The position numbers and the translations under genes are program-made. Below, piece by piece: positions 5,931 through 14,315 of a stretch of DNA of 35,506 bases. The notes below the pieces were generated by a model, which was not told where the DNA came from, ran no database searches, and saw nothing but the letters and a program-made list of their open reading frames with translations. Positions within the stretch are counted from its first letter, which is position 1. Every line of letters begins with the position of its first letter. This DNA is from Bacillota bacterium (GTDB taxonomy: Bacteria > Bacillota > Dethiobacteria > Dethiobacterales > Dethiobacteraceae), in the NCBI GenBank assembly GCA_012523945.1, contig JAAYSO010000034.1, forward strand, positions 1-35,506, written 5' to 3'.

Positions 5931-8034
5931 TTTTTCGTCCCCTTTCTACTTCCGCCTTCAATTCCTTTTCAGGATATTCAATGCGTGAATGATAAATTCC
6001 CCCCAGGATCTTGACAAAGGTGGAAGCAATAGTATCAAGATCCTTCAGGGTCAGATCACTGCCATCAAACTGTCCGTCATTTAACTTATCTTTAATGATC
6101 TTACGGATCACGGCTTCCACTCTGCCTGCCGACGGTTTAGACAAGGAACGTACCGCTGCCTCCACCGAATCGGCTAAAAGAACAATAGCCGCTTCTTTCG
6201 TCTGGGGGAGAGGTGCATCATAACGGAAATCTTCTTCCCGCAAACTCTCCCGGTCAGCAGCGTTTTTTCCCGCTTGCTGGTAAAAATACGAAATCAGGCT
6301 GTTACCGTGATGCTGAATCACAATATCCTGGATGACTTTAGGCAGTTTATATTTTTTCGCCAGTTCCAGGCCATCTTTAATATGGGAAGTAATAATCAAA
6401 GTACTCAAATTGGGGGAAATTTTCTCATGCGGATTCTCACCCAACTGGTTCTCAATGAAAAAATAAGGTCTTTTCAGTTTACCGATATCATGATAAAAAG
6501 CGCCTACACGGGCCAACAGCGGATCGGCACCGACGGCTTCCGCCGCCGCTTCCGCCAGGTTGGCCACAACTAAACTGTGGTGATAAGTGCCCGGCGCTTC
6601 CATTAGCAGCTTCTTAAGCAGCGGGTGCCCCGGGTTAGCCAGCTCCAGCAGCGTCACGGATGTGGTCAGGCCGAAGCCGCTTTCCAGGTAGGGGAGCAGG
6701 CCGATGGCCATGACGGCAGAAAAGATACCGTTGCCGATGGTAGCAATAATATTGATACTAAACTCGCGTAAAGCATCATAGTCCAAATGCATGGTCCCGG
6801 CATAAAGAAACAAACCTAAAAAAGCCACAAGGTTAATGGCCGAAACATATAGACCTGCCCTGGTTAAATCGGAGCGCCTGTGCAGGCGAGTGACGCTGCA
6901 AGCGCCAATCAAACCACCAAATAAAGCAATCAACATAAAACGGAAATCATTTCCCGTCAGTAAAACCACAAAGACGGAAAAGACAATACTCATCACCACA
7001 GCCAGGCCTCCGTTAAGGAGAACGGCAATGAGTATGGTGCCCATTGCCACCGGAACAAGATAACCTGAGAAATAATTGGCGGCAATGGAGAAAGTTAAAG
7101 TCAGGACCACTATTAAACCTAAAAGCAAAAGTCTTTTCGGATCATGATAAATTTCCTGCTGATAGATGTAAAGATATAAGCCCACAATCACAAATAAGAT
7201 AATTAAGATGAGAAAGAGGCCAAAAAAAAGCGGGTAACCCGTAGTACTGCGCAAAAGTCCTAAAGCTTCCAATTGCTCCAGATGACGCTGTGTCACGATT
7301 TCCCGCGTACGGATAATTTCGTCGCCTTCCAGGATACGCACCGGCTCAACGGCATTGCGCGCCGCTTCCCGGGCCTTTTCCGTAGCTTCAGCATTATAAA
7401 TCATATTGGCCTCAATGGCTGCTTCCGCCAATTTAACCATCACGCGTTTCTGGTCCTGCTCAAAAATTAAAAAGCTGATCTCCTGGGCAGCTTGTCTACG
7501 GGCAGTTTCCAATCCGGATGGTTTAACTCCTTGCTGTAGAATCATCTGCAGTACTTCAAGCAGCTGCTCCTGCATTTCAGTTAAATCCTGACTTCTGGCC
7601 TCCAGCAGGGAAACTGCCTGTGGTTGTGTCAGCTCAATTGGCACATTGGCCATGAGATGGGCAATTTTTTCCGCTTCAGAAGCCGTTTGTGCACGTACTT
7701 CTTTAACTTTAGCAAAAAAGCCGGCAACTAAATCTGTCGCCCGGTCCAAAACTGTAGGATCATAATCATAAGATTCTGCCACAGAGGAAGCTGCCTCTTC
7801 ACGCAACCTTTCCGTTGCATATTGATCAATGGCTTCTCTTTCTGCCACAATACGCCGTGGACTGGGCTTGCCCAGTTTCAGTTCCACGCGTGACGACATT
7901 AAAGTCAGGTAAAGCATGAGAAAAATTACCGTATAAAATAAAACCACCAGTGCTCCCCGCTGCCAGCCGGGATTACCGGTAAAACGTTTTAGTTTATTGT
8001 CCAGCAGCTCTCGCATGCGACCGGCAAAACTCAT
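5911..8034 (-). CDS. pgpH: 7TMR-HD phosphohydrolase, YqfF/PgpH family (c-di-AMP phosphodiesterase)
   Basis: 707-residue membrane protein. One N-terminal helix (about 25-47) precedes an extracytoplasmic 7TMR-HDED domain (about 50-270). A bundle of about seven hydrophobic helices runs to about residue 465, and the cytoplasmic HD domain contains HHSLVVANLAEAAAE, FYHDIGKLKRPYFF and IQHHGNSLI. In Listeria and Bacillus this family hydrolyses the second messenger c-di-AMP. The ATG at 8034 follows GGAGTGAT. A GTG at 8043 would overlap the phoH stop. It is co-transcribed with phoH and ybeY as in Bacillus. Confidence 0.95.
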   Translation of the reverse strand: MSFAGRMRELLDNKLKRFTGNPGWQRGALVVLFYTVIFLMLYLTLMSSRVELKLGKPSPRRIVAEREAIDQYATERLREEAASSVAESYDYDPTVLDRATDLVAGFFAKVKEVRAQTASEAEKIAHLMANVPIELTQPQAVSLLEARSQDLTEMQEQLLEVLQMILQQGVKPSGLETARRQAAQEISFLIFEQDQKRVMVKLAEAAIEANMIYNAEATEKAREAARNAVEPVRILEGDEIIRTREIVTQRHLEQLEALGLLRSTTGYPLFFGLFLILIILFVIVGLYLYIYQQEIYHDPKRLLLLGLIVVLTLTFSIAANYFSGYLVPVAMGTILIAVLLNGGLAVVMSIVFSVFVVLLTGNDFRFMLIALFGGLIGACSVTRLHRRSDLTRAGLYVSAINLVAFLGLFLYAGTMHLDYDALREFSINIIATIGNGIFSAVMAIGLLPYLESGFGLTTSVTLLELANPGHPLLKKLLMEAPGTYHHSLVVANLAEAAAEAVGADPLLARVGAFYHDIGKLKRPYFFIENQLGENPHEKISPNLSTLIITSHIKDGLELAKKYKLPKVIQDIVIQHHGNSLISYFYQQAGKNAADRESLREEDFRYDAPLPQTKEAAIVLLADSVEAAVRSLSKPSAGRVEAVIRKIIKDKLNDGQFDGSDLTLKDLDTIASTFVKILGGIYHSRIEYPEKELKAEVERGRKNAGSGE

Positions 8035-8039
8035 TTTTA

Positions 8040-9008
8040 TCACTCCGCTTTTTCATACATATCATAAGCACGGATTATTTTCTGTACCAAAGGATGCCGT
8101 ACTACATCTTTATCAGTCATATAAACAAATTCAATGCCGGGGATACCTTTTAAAATTTCCTGTACTTGCGCCAGCCCGGAAAAGCGCCCCCGGGGCAGGT
8201 CCACTTGTGTAATATCACCGGTAATGACTGCACGCGAATTAAATCCTAAACGTGTCAGGAACATTTTCATCTGTTCAGAAGTAGTATTTTGTGCTTCATC
8301 CAAAATAATAAAAGAATCGTCAAGAGTTCTTCCCCGCATATAAGCCAGCGGGGCAATTTCAATCATACCTTTTTCCAGGTAAGTGCGATAGACATCCATG
8401 CCCAGCAAATCATACAGCGCATCATATAAAGGACGCAAATAGGGATCAACTTTCTCCTGTAAGTCTCCCGGTAAAAAGCCTAGATTTTCCCCGGCTTCCA
8501 CCGCCGGCCGGGTCAAAATTAAACGCTGCACACGGCGCTCTTTCAACGCTTTCACAGCAATGGTCATGGCTAAATATGTTTTTCCGGTACCGGCCGGGCC
8601 GATCCCGAAAACAATATCATTTTTGCGCATGGCGTCCAAATAGTTTTTTTGGCCGATTGTCTTGGGTTTGATTTTCTTCCCCCGGGGGGTAACAAAAACC
8701 ATATCGGTAAACAAACCCCGTAAGCGTTCGGCTTGTCCATTACGAATCAGATCAATGGCATACTCTACATCGGAGACGGTAAGAAAATGACCCTGCCGTA
8801 TCAGCCATAAAAGTTCATTAAACAATAACGCAACGTTTTCTGCGTCTTCCTCGGGTCCTTCTATAATCAGCTTACTTCCCTGGGGAATAATATGCACCTG
8901 AAAGAAATTGTCAATAATAGTAAGATGCTGATCAAAACGCCCCAATAAATTTTGCATCTCTTCATTACTTTCCACCGAGATGACCGTTCTGTGCAGTTTA
9001 ACTGTCAA
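8040..9008 (-). CDS. phoH: PhoH-like ATPase
   Basis: 322-residue ATPase (YbeZ/PhoH group) that is almost always encoded beside ybeY and is thought to act with it in RNA processing. Residues 1-100 form an N-terminal KH-like region. Walker A is GPAGTGKTYLA, and FIILDEAQNTT is Walker B, followed by the sensor RAVITGDITQ. The start is a TTG at 9008 overlapping the last codons of yqfD; GGAGG lies 11 bases ahead, a loose spacing. The stop abuts yqfF. Confidence 0.95.
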   Translation of the reverse strand: MTVKLHRTVISVESNEEMQNLLGRFDQHLTIIDNFFQVHIIPQGSKLIIEGPEEDAENVALLFNELLWLIRQGHFLTVSDVEYAIDLIRNGQAERLRGLFTDMVFVTPRGKKIKPKTIGQKNYLDAMRKNDIVFGIGPAGTGKTYLAMTIAVKALKERRVQRLILTRPAVEAGENLGFLPGDLQEKVDPYLRPLYDALYDLLGMDVYRTYLEKGMIEIAPLAYMRGRTLDDSFIILDEAQNTTSEQMKMFLTRLGFNSRAVITGDITQVDLPRGRFSGLAQVQEILKGIPGIEFVYMTDKDVVRHPLVQKIIRAYDMYEKAE

Positions 9009-10218
9009 ACTTTCTTTCGCCTCCGTCTATAGTTTCTGCCGCCGCAATATTTTCCACTGTCTCAATTACATAGCGTACGCCAACAAGATCCTGCTCGTCA
9101 AGTACTTTTTCATAAGTACGCCTTTCAATTTTTACTGCAGAAGGCAGTTGAAATTCAGCCAACGCTTTGGCTCGCTGCCTGGCGATTTCCAGCGCTTGTG
9201 CCTTGGAAATACTTTTTTTGCTTTCTAAAACTTCATAATGAGTCTCAGTTACAATTTCGACAGGAAAACGAATAATCCTTTCAGAAAAACTCTTGGCCGC
9301 CTTTTCTGTCTCGTACTTGCTAAAAGGTACTTCCGTTCTTCCCACTTTTAGGACAGACTGTCCGTCCACCAAAAGCGTCCAAACAGTCGCTTTACTTCCG
9401 GTGCGCTCACGTACCGTTTCAGTCAGAGCCGCCTCCCCATAGCCTTCATACCAGACTCGGGCCATCACTTCACCCCGCGCCCGTACCGGTACCGGAGCAG
9501 GCTCCCCGGTTTCATCCGGGGTATACTGGGGCTGTAAAACCCCCTCCACAAGCAGTTGCCCGCGCCTGACGGTCTCACCGGGCTCTACTCTGGCCTCGCC
9601 GTTAATCACAATCACTTCCGTTATCAATCCGTCTTTGGCCGCCACCAGGTTAGCCGGCCCTTCAACTTCTAAAGGTGGTCTGGTATCTTCCACAACTTCA
9701 ATCAAGAGTCTCGTACCTTGTACATGCAGACCGACCCATTCAAGTTGCGGTTCAGCTAAAAGCATCTGATTGACAACTTCATTTTTATTTAGACGCTGTT
9801 TAAACATACCTGGATAAGCACCACATTCCGCCGCCAGCCGGCGGATATAATCTGCCTGCAGGACCTCATTACCTTCAACGCTGACAAAAAGGATAAAGGA
9901 AGAAATAAAGTATAAAGAAAAAATGAAAAAGCATAAACCGAGAACAAGACCGCGCCGCCGCGTAAAACGGTGGTATAGAAAGGGAAAACCGCCTTTATGT
10001 AAGATGCGCAGGCGACAGCCCGTCCGCAAGGCAAGCCGGCGTAAAGTATAAAAACTGTCTAAATCTATCTTTAAGACAATTTTATCAGTTTCTTTTTGTA
10101 AATCCCAGAGGGGAATGTCGTGATACAGAGCCAGGTTAATTAATTTTTCTGCATTTCTGCCTGTAATGGCAATAACAAGAAAACCAGTGATAAAAGCCTG
10201 CAATTTTAGTATAAACAC
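8998..10218 (-). CDS. yqfD: Sporulation protein YqfD
   Basis: 406-residue product. YqfD is a sporulation protein of the SigE (mother-cell) regulon in Bacillus and is conserved in endospore formers. The N-terminus is cytoplasmic, with a BON-like region; one strongly hydrophobic helix lies near residues 92-112 (GLVLGLCFFIFSLYFISSFI). The long extracytoplasmic part has the family's beta-rich repeats around EVVEDTRPP and NGEARVEPGETVRRGQLLV. GTG start with GGGGGAGAG ahead of it. It lies directly after yqfC. Confidence 0.93.
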   Translation of the reverse strand: MFILKLQAFITGFLVIAITGRNAEKLINLALYHDIPLWDLQKETDKIVLKIDLDSFYTLRRLALRTGCRLRILHKGGFPFLYHRFTRRRGLVLGLCFFIFSLYFISSFILFVSVEGNEVLQADYIRRLAAECGAYPGMFKQRLNKNEVVNQMLLAEPQLEWVGLHVQGTRLLIEVVEDTRPPLEVEGPANLVAAKDGLITEVIVINGEARVEPGETVRRGQLLVEGVLQPQYTPDETGEPAPVPVRARGEVMARVWYEGYGEAALTETVRERTGSKATVWTLLVDGQSVLKVGRTEVPFSKYETEKAAKSFSERIIRFPVEIVTETHYEVLESKKSISKAQALEIARQRAKALAEFQLPSAVKIERRTYEKVLDEQDLVGVRYVIETVENIAAAETIDGGERKFDS

Positions 10219-10240
10219 GCTCTCTCCCCCCTATGCGGCC

Positions 10241-10522
10241 TTAAGCGCTGTATTGGAGTTTCTCGATAATACCATCTATGGCTATTTCTTCATTGGCCAG
10301 GTAGCGAATAGTTAAATCCCTGCCGCTGACAATCAGCTCGCCTGGATTTATGGCCAGGCGGACATTTTCCGCTGTATATTCAATAATTCCCTGATGGTTT
10401 TCGATGTAACAATGCAGATTACCGATCAAAGTAATACGCGGCAGATTGAGCATTATTTCCTGCGGTAATTCCAGCATTTCCGCCAAACTGTAGCGCCATT
10501 TGGAGCTTTTTTTCTCGCCCAT
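10241..10522 (-). CDS. yqfC: Sporulation protein YqfC
   Basis: 93-residue protein of the YqfC family, a partner of YqfD in the sporulation gene set of Firmicutes. Conserved features are LELPQEIMLNLPRITLIGN, then YTAENVRLAINPGELIVSG. No membrane segment. The ATG at 10522 follows GGAGGGGAAGGC; an earlier in-frame ATG at 10576 is upstream of that site and lies within the putative promoter. First gene of the yqfC-to-cdd unit. Confidence 0.92.
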   Translation of the reverse strand: MGEKKSSKWRYSLAEMLELPQEIMLNLPRITLIGNLHCYIENHQGIIEYTAENVRLAINPGELIVSGRDLTIRYLANEEIAIDGIIEKLQYSA

Positions 10523-10545
10523 GCCTTCCCCTCCATCCTCTTTCA

Positions 10546-10574
10546 TTGATATGCAGGCAAACTTTTTGTTATGC
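10546..10574 (-). promoter_or_regulatory. SigE-like promoter candidate for yqfC-yqfD
   Basis: Minus strand GCATAAC (10574-10568), 14-base spacer, CATATCAA (10553-10546). Compared with the Bacillus SigE consensus (KMATATT, 14-15 bases, CATACANT), the -35 matches 5 of 7 and the -10 keeps the CATA core. It sits between the terminator at 10585 and yqfC. yqfC/yqfD are SigE-dependent in Bacillus, which supports it; the sequence match alone is modest. Confidence 0.4.
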
Positions 10575-10584
10575 AAAAGAAGAA

Positions 10585-10609
10585 CCGAACCCTAAGTTTG
10601 AGGGTTCGG
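10585..10609 (-). terminator. Terminator after the floA operon
   Basis: On the minus strand CCGAACCCT, a 7-base loop, AGGGTTCGG, followed by TTCTTCTTTT. It lies 17 bases past the stop of the last gene and separates the nfeD-floA unit from yqfC. The T-run is interrupted, so termination may be partial. Confidence 0.7.
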
Positions 10610-10625
10610 CTCAAAGTTTATTTAA

Positions 10626-11018
10626 TTAACGCCCAAACTGTTTCCGGGCACGGGGAGGACCCAAAATTTCCGCCATAATCACCCCGCGCACCAAATCGTT
10701 TTGATGAAATGCAACAGACGCTTTCTTCGGCTTGGGCTTTTGCTCAAGTTTAACCGGCAGCTGTGACGGTCTCACACTGGGAGTAACGACTGTTCTGCTT
10801 TCTTTTGCCTGAGACTCTTTTGTGTGCTGCTTTTCTGCTTCGGCATAGACTTTCTCCCAGTCAACTTCCAACGGCAATATTTCTTCTCTTACTTTTCGTG
10901 GCTTGGCTGCAGCCTGCCTTCTCCTTTTTTCTGCCGCTTTTTTCTCACTTTCTACCACAGTCCGTATGATTGAAAATACAATAAAGAGGATCAGGATAGT
11001 TAATCCTTCCAATAGCAT
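10626..11018 (-). CDS. Conserved hypothetical membrane-anchored protein next to floA
   Basis: 130-residue product. An N-terminal hydrophobic helix (residues about 3-20, LLEGLTILILFIVFSIIRTV) is followed by a long lysine/arginine/alanine-rich charged linker (EKKAAEKRRRQAAAKPRKV) and a proline/lysine stretch. The C-terminal motif, DLVRGVIMAEILGPPRARK, looks conserved and probably binds a partner. I do not recognise a named family. The layout suggests a membrane-tethered adaptor. It follows floA by 31 bases and ends the nfeD-floA transcript, so a link to flotillin microdomains is plausible but inferred. ATG at 11018 follows GAGGTGGTG. Confidence 0.8.
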   Translation of the reverse strand: MLLEGLTILILFIVFSIIRTVVESEKKAAEKRRRQAAAKPRKVREEILPLEVDWEKVYAEAEKQHTKESQAKESRTVVTPSVRPSQLPVKLEQKPKPKKASVAFHQNDLVRGVIMAEILGPPRARKQFGR

Positions 11019-11049
11019 CACCACCTCGGGCGCCTAATAGCCTTGCACC

Positions 11050-12033
11050 TTATTTATTTTCATCATCAGTTTTTTCTACGCCTAGCTTGGCGATGGCATC
11101 CCGCATACTGGTGTCGGCTTGAATATTTTGCAGTTGGAAATAATCCATAACACCAATCTTGCCTTCGCGCAACGCCGCCGCAAAAGCACGGGGTACTTCT
11201 GCTTCCGCCTCCACCACTTTGGCGCGCATTTCCTGCACGGCAGCACGCATTTCCTGCTCACGGGCTACCGCCATGGCTCTTCTTTCTTCAGCTTTGGCCT
11301 GGGCAATGCGCTTATCAGCTTCAGCCTGGTCTGTCTGCAGTTGAGCACCGATGTTTTTACCTACATCAACATCAGCAATATCAATGGAGAGAATTTCAAA
11401 AGCCGTACCTGCATCCAGGCCCTTGCTCAACACAGTGGAGGAAATCCGGTCAGGATTTTCTAAAACGTCTTCATGGCTGTCGGAGGAACCGATGGTGGTG
11501 ACAATACCTTCACCCACCCGGGCGATAATGGTTTCTTCACCGGCGCCGCCCACCAGGCGTTCAATATTGGCACGCACTGTTACACGCGCTTTGGCTTTAA
11601 CTTCAATACCGTTTTTCGCCACGGCAGAAACAATAGGTGTTTCTATTACCTGCGGATTTACACTGACCTGCACAGCCTGCAAAACATCACGTCCAGCCAG
11701 GTCAATGGCCGCCGCCCGTTCAAAACCCAGTTCAATTCCGGCCCGCTGTGCCGCAATTAAAGCATTTGTTACCCTGTCCACATTACCGCCGGCCAGGTAG
11801 TGACTTTCCAGCTGGTCAATTTTCAGGTCTAAACCGGCCTTTGTGGCCCGGATCATGGGATTAATAATTTTTGCCGGGGGAACACGTCTGAGGCGCATAG
11901 CAACCAGTAAGAAAATACTGATACGTACACCAGCCGCCAGAGACGAAATCCAAAGCCCCAGCGGTACAAAACTAAACAGTAACGCTAAGGCAATAACAAT
12001 GAGACCAATTAAAATTAACAGCTCAATATACAT
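11050..12033 (-). CDS. floA: Flotillin-like protein FloA (YqfA family)
   Basis: 327-residue scaffold protein of functional membrane microdomains. A hydrophobic N-terminal hairpin (residues 1-46) anchors it. The SPFH-like core carries [21 protein letters not shown], then [21 protein letters not shown]. The C-terminal coiled-coil region is rich in Ala/Glu/Arg ([19 protein letters not shown]...). Length and sequence match the Bacillus YqfA family. The ATG follows AAGGAGGGAAAAT. It is paired with an upstream NfeD-class protease gene, the usual partnership. Confidence 0.96.
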   Translation of the reverse strand: MYIELLILIGLIVIALALLFSFVPLGLWISSLAAGVRISIFLLVAMRLRRVPPAKIINPMIRATKAGLDLKIDQLESHYLAGGNVDRVTNALIAAQRAGIELGFERAAAIDLAGRDVLQAVQVSVNPQVIETPIVSAVAKNGIEVKAKARVTVRANIERLVGGAGEETIIARVGEGIVTTIGSSDSHEDVLENPDRISSTVLSKGLDAGTAFEILSIDIADVDVGKNIGAQLQTDQAEADKRIAQAKAEERRAMAVAREQEMRAAVQEMRAKVVEAEAEVPRAFAAALREGKIGVMDYFQLQNIQADTSMRDAIAKLGVEKTDDENK

Positions 12034-12062
12034 ATTTTCCCTCCTTGATTTTTGCCCAATTA

Positions 12063-13376
12063 TTAATTTTCATGGAGGCGCACCACAATGCGGGAACCCT
12101 CCACCTTAATAACTTTAACTTTTTCAGCTTTTTTTATAAAGGCACCTTCACTGACTACATCAAAACGCTCACCGTCAAACTCGGCTACTCCGGCCGGCCT
12201 TAAGGCCGTTAAAGTTGAGCCGACTTTTCCTACCAAATGAGAGTAGTCACTTACTCCCACATAACCGCGCTCCTTGGTTTCGGCATACTGCAGCACAATT
12301 TGTGACCATAGTGGCGATTTTCTTAAAAAACGATAAGCTATAACAACAATCAGCACCGTTAAAATAATGGACGAAAGCAGAATCCGCAGTCCCTGCCCCG
12401 TGGTGGCAGCCGAAAGGACAATGGAAGCAACAACAGCCACGATGCCGCCGATACCAATGATACCGAAACTGGGAATAATAGCCTCAATCAACAGGAGGAC
12501 AATACCGATCACAAACAAGAAAAGTACTTCTTTACCGGCAAAACCGGCTGCAATATGTCCGCCGAAAAAGAAGGCAAAAGCTAATATACTAATAACTCCT
12601 GCCACGCCAAAACCTGCAGTTAATACTTCTATTACGAGCGCGGCCAAACCGATTGTCACCAGCAAAACGGCAATATACGGCCTGGTAACAAAGCGGGCGA
12701 GACGTTCCGCCCACGCTTCCTGCGCTACAATCTCCTGTGCCCCGGCTAAACCGAGGGCGGGCAAAAGCTCTTCATAGGAAGCAAAAACACCGTCTGTAAA
12801 GCCAATTTGTTCAGCTTCTGCCGTGGTCAGAGTCAGTAATTCACCGGCTTTACTCAAGTCGGGGATGTTAATAGATGCGCGCACCATAGCAGCGGCAATT
12901 TCCGGATCTTTGCCTTGCTGCTCTGCCACTGATCTCATTTTGCCTTCCCAACTGGAAACAGTTTTCTCACTAACCTCCTGTCCGGTCAAATCAATCACTT
13001 CTGCAGCACCGATAGCACTGCCCGGTGCCATATACAAAGCGCGACAGGAAAGCGCAATAAAAGCTCCGGCGGAAATGGCGCTGCGGCGCACGTAAGCATA
13101 AACCGGAATAGGGGAATTTTGAATCAGTGTGCTGATTTTTTCAGCCGCGTTAACAAAACCACCGTTTGTGTTAATTTCCAAAATAATAGCGTCTGCCTGA
13201 TTTTCCTCTGCTTCCGCAAAACTGCGTTTTAAAAAATTATAAAGTCCCGTTTCGATCTCACCTCTGACAGGCACAATATAAACAAGCGGTTTGCTTTCTG
13301 CAGCTGCCGGCAGCGCAAACAACGGAACAAGCACACAAGCCAGACTTAAAAGCAGCACCAAAACCTTTTTCGCCAC
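12063..13376 (-). CDS. NfeD-family membrane-bound ClpP-class serine protease (YqeZ-like)
   Basis: 437-residue product. A signal peptide (residues 1-26, ending ALPAAAES) precedes a ClpP-fold serine protease domain, whose putative nucleophile is Ser102 in ISAGAF. A polytopic region of four to five helices (about 230-350) leads to a C-terminal NfeD OB-fold domain (about 370-437, [20 protein letters not shown]). NfeD proteins co-occur with flotillin or stomatin homologues and are thought to process or organise them. GTG start after GGGGAGGAAAGACC. First gene of the operon with floA. No SigW-type promoter (TGAAAC...CGTA), as reported for Bacillus yqeZ, is seen. Confidence 0.94.
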   Translation of the reverse strand: MAKKVLVLLLSLACVLVPLFALPAAAESKPLVYIVPVRGEIETGLYNFLKRSFAEAEENQADAIILEINTNGGFVNAAEKISTLIQNSPIPVYAYVRRSAISAGAFIALSCRALYMAPGSAIGAAEVIDLTGQEVSEKTVSSWEGKMRSVAEQQGKDPEIAAAMVRASINIPDLSKAGELLTLTTAEAEQIGFTDGVFASYEELLPALGLAGAQEIVAQEAWAERLARFVTRPYIAVLLVTIGLAALVIEVLTAGFGVAGVISILAFAFFFGGHIAAGFAGKEVLFLFVIGIVLLLIEAIIPSFGIIGIGGIVAVVASIVLSAATTGQGLRILLSSIILTVLIVVIAYRFLRKSPLWSQIVLQYAETKERGYVGVSDYSHLVGKVGSTLTALRPAGVAEFDGERFDVVSEGAFIKKAEKVKVIKVEGSRIVVRLHEN

Positions 13377-13448
13377 GGTCTTTCCTCCCCTCTATAGTAA
13401 TGAAATAGCTAAATTTACCATATTGAGACAATAAAAGAACTTATTTTC

Positions 13449-13477
13449 ATTATATAATAGTTAAAAGAGAAATAAAA
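13449..13477 (-). promoter_or_regulatory. Promoter candidate for the nfeD-floA operon
   Basis: Minus strand TTTTAT (13477-13472), 17-base spacer, perfect TATAAT (13454-13449), giving a leader of about 65 bases. The -35 is weak and abuts the rpsU terminator, so the -10 carries most of the support. Confidence 0.45.
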
Positions 13478-13504
13478 CAGCAGGCGCACAGAAATGCCTG
13501 CTGT
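13477..13504 (-). terminator. Rho-independent terminator after rpsU
   Basis: ACAGCAGGC (minus 13504-13496), a 10-base loop, GCCTGCTGT (13485-13477), then TTTATTTCTCTTTT. Lies 11 bases past the rpsU stop. Confidence 0.8.
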
Positions 13505-13515
13505 TATGCAAAGTT

Positions 13516-13698
13516 TTAACCAAACCGCCTCCGATTTTTCCGGGCGGCCTCAGATTTCTTCTTACGTCTTACACTGGGTTTCTCATAATGCTCACGCTTG
13601 CGTACTTCAGCCAAAATGCCGGTCCTGGCACACTGTCTTTTAAAGCGACGGATTGCGCTGTCAAGTGTTTCATTTTTGCCTACTTTAATTTGCGTCAA
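13516..13698 (-). CDS. rpsU: 30S ribosomal protein S21
   Basis: 60-residue basic protein of the small subunit, near the anti-Shine-Dalgarno end of 16S rRNA. Key features are [36 protein letters not shown] and the arginine-rich C-terminus. Translation starts at a TTG (13698) following GGGGAGGGAAAGCAG. It is a single-gene unit with a perfect consensus promoter and its own terminator. yqeY, which follows rpsU in Bacillus, is missing here. Confidence 0.97.
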   Translation of the reverse strand: MTQIKVGKNETLDSAIRRFKRQCARTGILAEVRKREHYEKPSVRRKKKSEAARKNRRRFG

Positions 13699-13774
13699 CT
13701 GCTTTCCCTCCCCTCACTACCAACCTGCATCTGCGGGAAAAAAGAAAAATTGTCACTGTACAAAAGCTTTTAGC

Positions 13775-13803
13775 ATTATACCGCGTTGCGCATACTCTGT
13801 CAA
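13775..13803 (-). promoter_or_regulatory. Perfect consensus SigA promoter of rpsU
   Basis: Minus strand TTGACA (13803-13798), exactly 17 bases, TATAAT (13780-13775). It lies in the hinT-rpsU gap and gives a leader of about 70 bases. Expression should be strong, as expected for a ribosomal protein. Confidence 0.92.
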
Positions 13804-13837
13804 CCAAAGACTGCTGGGACAACCAAACCGGTACGCC

Positions 13838-14170
13838 CTAGAAATCAAATTGCTTACCGGCTAAAAGATGAAAATGCAGGTGGTCGACTACTTGTCCGGC
13901 AGCCCTACCACAGTTTGTCAATACTTTATAACCGCCGGACACGCCCAAGCGGGCAGCAACTTCCTTAATACCGAGGAGGAGTTTTCCGGCAAGCTGCAGA
14001 TCTTCTGCGGATAAATCATCCAATGAAGTCAGATGCTTTTTCGGAACCACTAAAACATGTACAGGCGCTTTAGGCGATATATCTTTAAACGCTAAAAGCT
14101 CTTCAGTTTCATAAACTACATCGGCCGGAGCTTCCTGCCGAATAATTTTACAAAAAATACAATTTTCCAT
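13838..14170 (-). CDS. hinT: HIT family nucleotide hydrolase (HinT-like)
   Basis: 110-residue histidine-triad protein; HinT hydrolyses purine nucleoside phosphoramidates. CIFCKII gives the N-terminal zinc-type cysteines, HVLVVPKKHL is the conserved strand and helix, and HLHFHLLAGK is the HxHxH catalytic triad. Length is typical for the family. It starts at the ATG at 14170 and has its own promoter upstream. Its position beside rpsU and near mtaB is common in Clostridia. Confidence 0.94.
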   Translation of the reverse strand: MENCIFCKIIRQEAPADVVYETEELLAFKDISPKAPVHVLVVPKKHLTSLDDLSAEDLQLAGKLLLGIKEVAARLGVSGGYKVLTNCGRAAGQVVDHLHFHLLAGKQFDF

Positions 14171-14195
14171 CTAAATTCCCTCACTTCCCCTCAGT

Positions 14196-14224
14196 ATTAT
14201 ACCACTTACATCACAATCAGGCAA
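14196..14224 (-). promoter_or_regulatory. SigA-type promoter of hinT
   Basis: Minus strand TTGCCT (14224-14219), 17-base spacer, TATAAT (14201-14196). The predicted start is about 20 bases before the hinT ATG. Confidence 0.75.
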
Positions 14225-14263
14225 ACACTTCCCTTGCTGCCTTTCCTCTTTTTTCAGACAAGC

Positions 14264-14290
14264 ACAATGGCTTTTACCCTTCATACTATA
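14264..14290 (+). promoter_or_regulatory. Sporulation-type (SigK/SigE-like) promoter candidate for the tandem P-loop ATPase
   Basis: AC (14264-14265), 16 bases, CATACTATA (14282-14290), matching the Bacillus SigK pattern AC-N16/17-CATANNNTA. The pattern carries little information, and no SigA promoter is obvious in the gap. The prediction is tentative. Confidence 0.3.
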
Positions 14291-14315
14291 AAGTAAGATG
14301 AACGAAAGGAGATTA

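Noticed and set aside
9789-10034. 81-codon minus-strand hydrophobic frame
   Set aside because: Out-of-frame shadow of the yqfD membrane helix region.
11351-11800. 149-codon + strand reading frame
   Set aside because: Antisense to floA, which has a clear family match; no ribosome binding site.
13423-13458. TTGAGA ... TATAAT on the + strand
   Set aside because: The spacing is 24 bases, too long for a SigA promoter, and no + strand gene follows.
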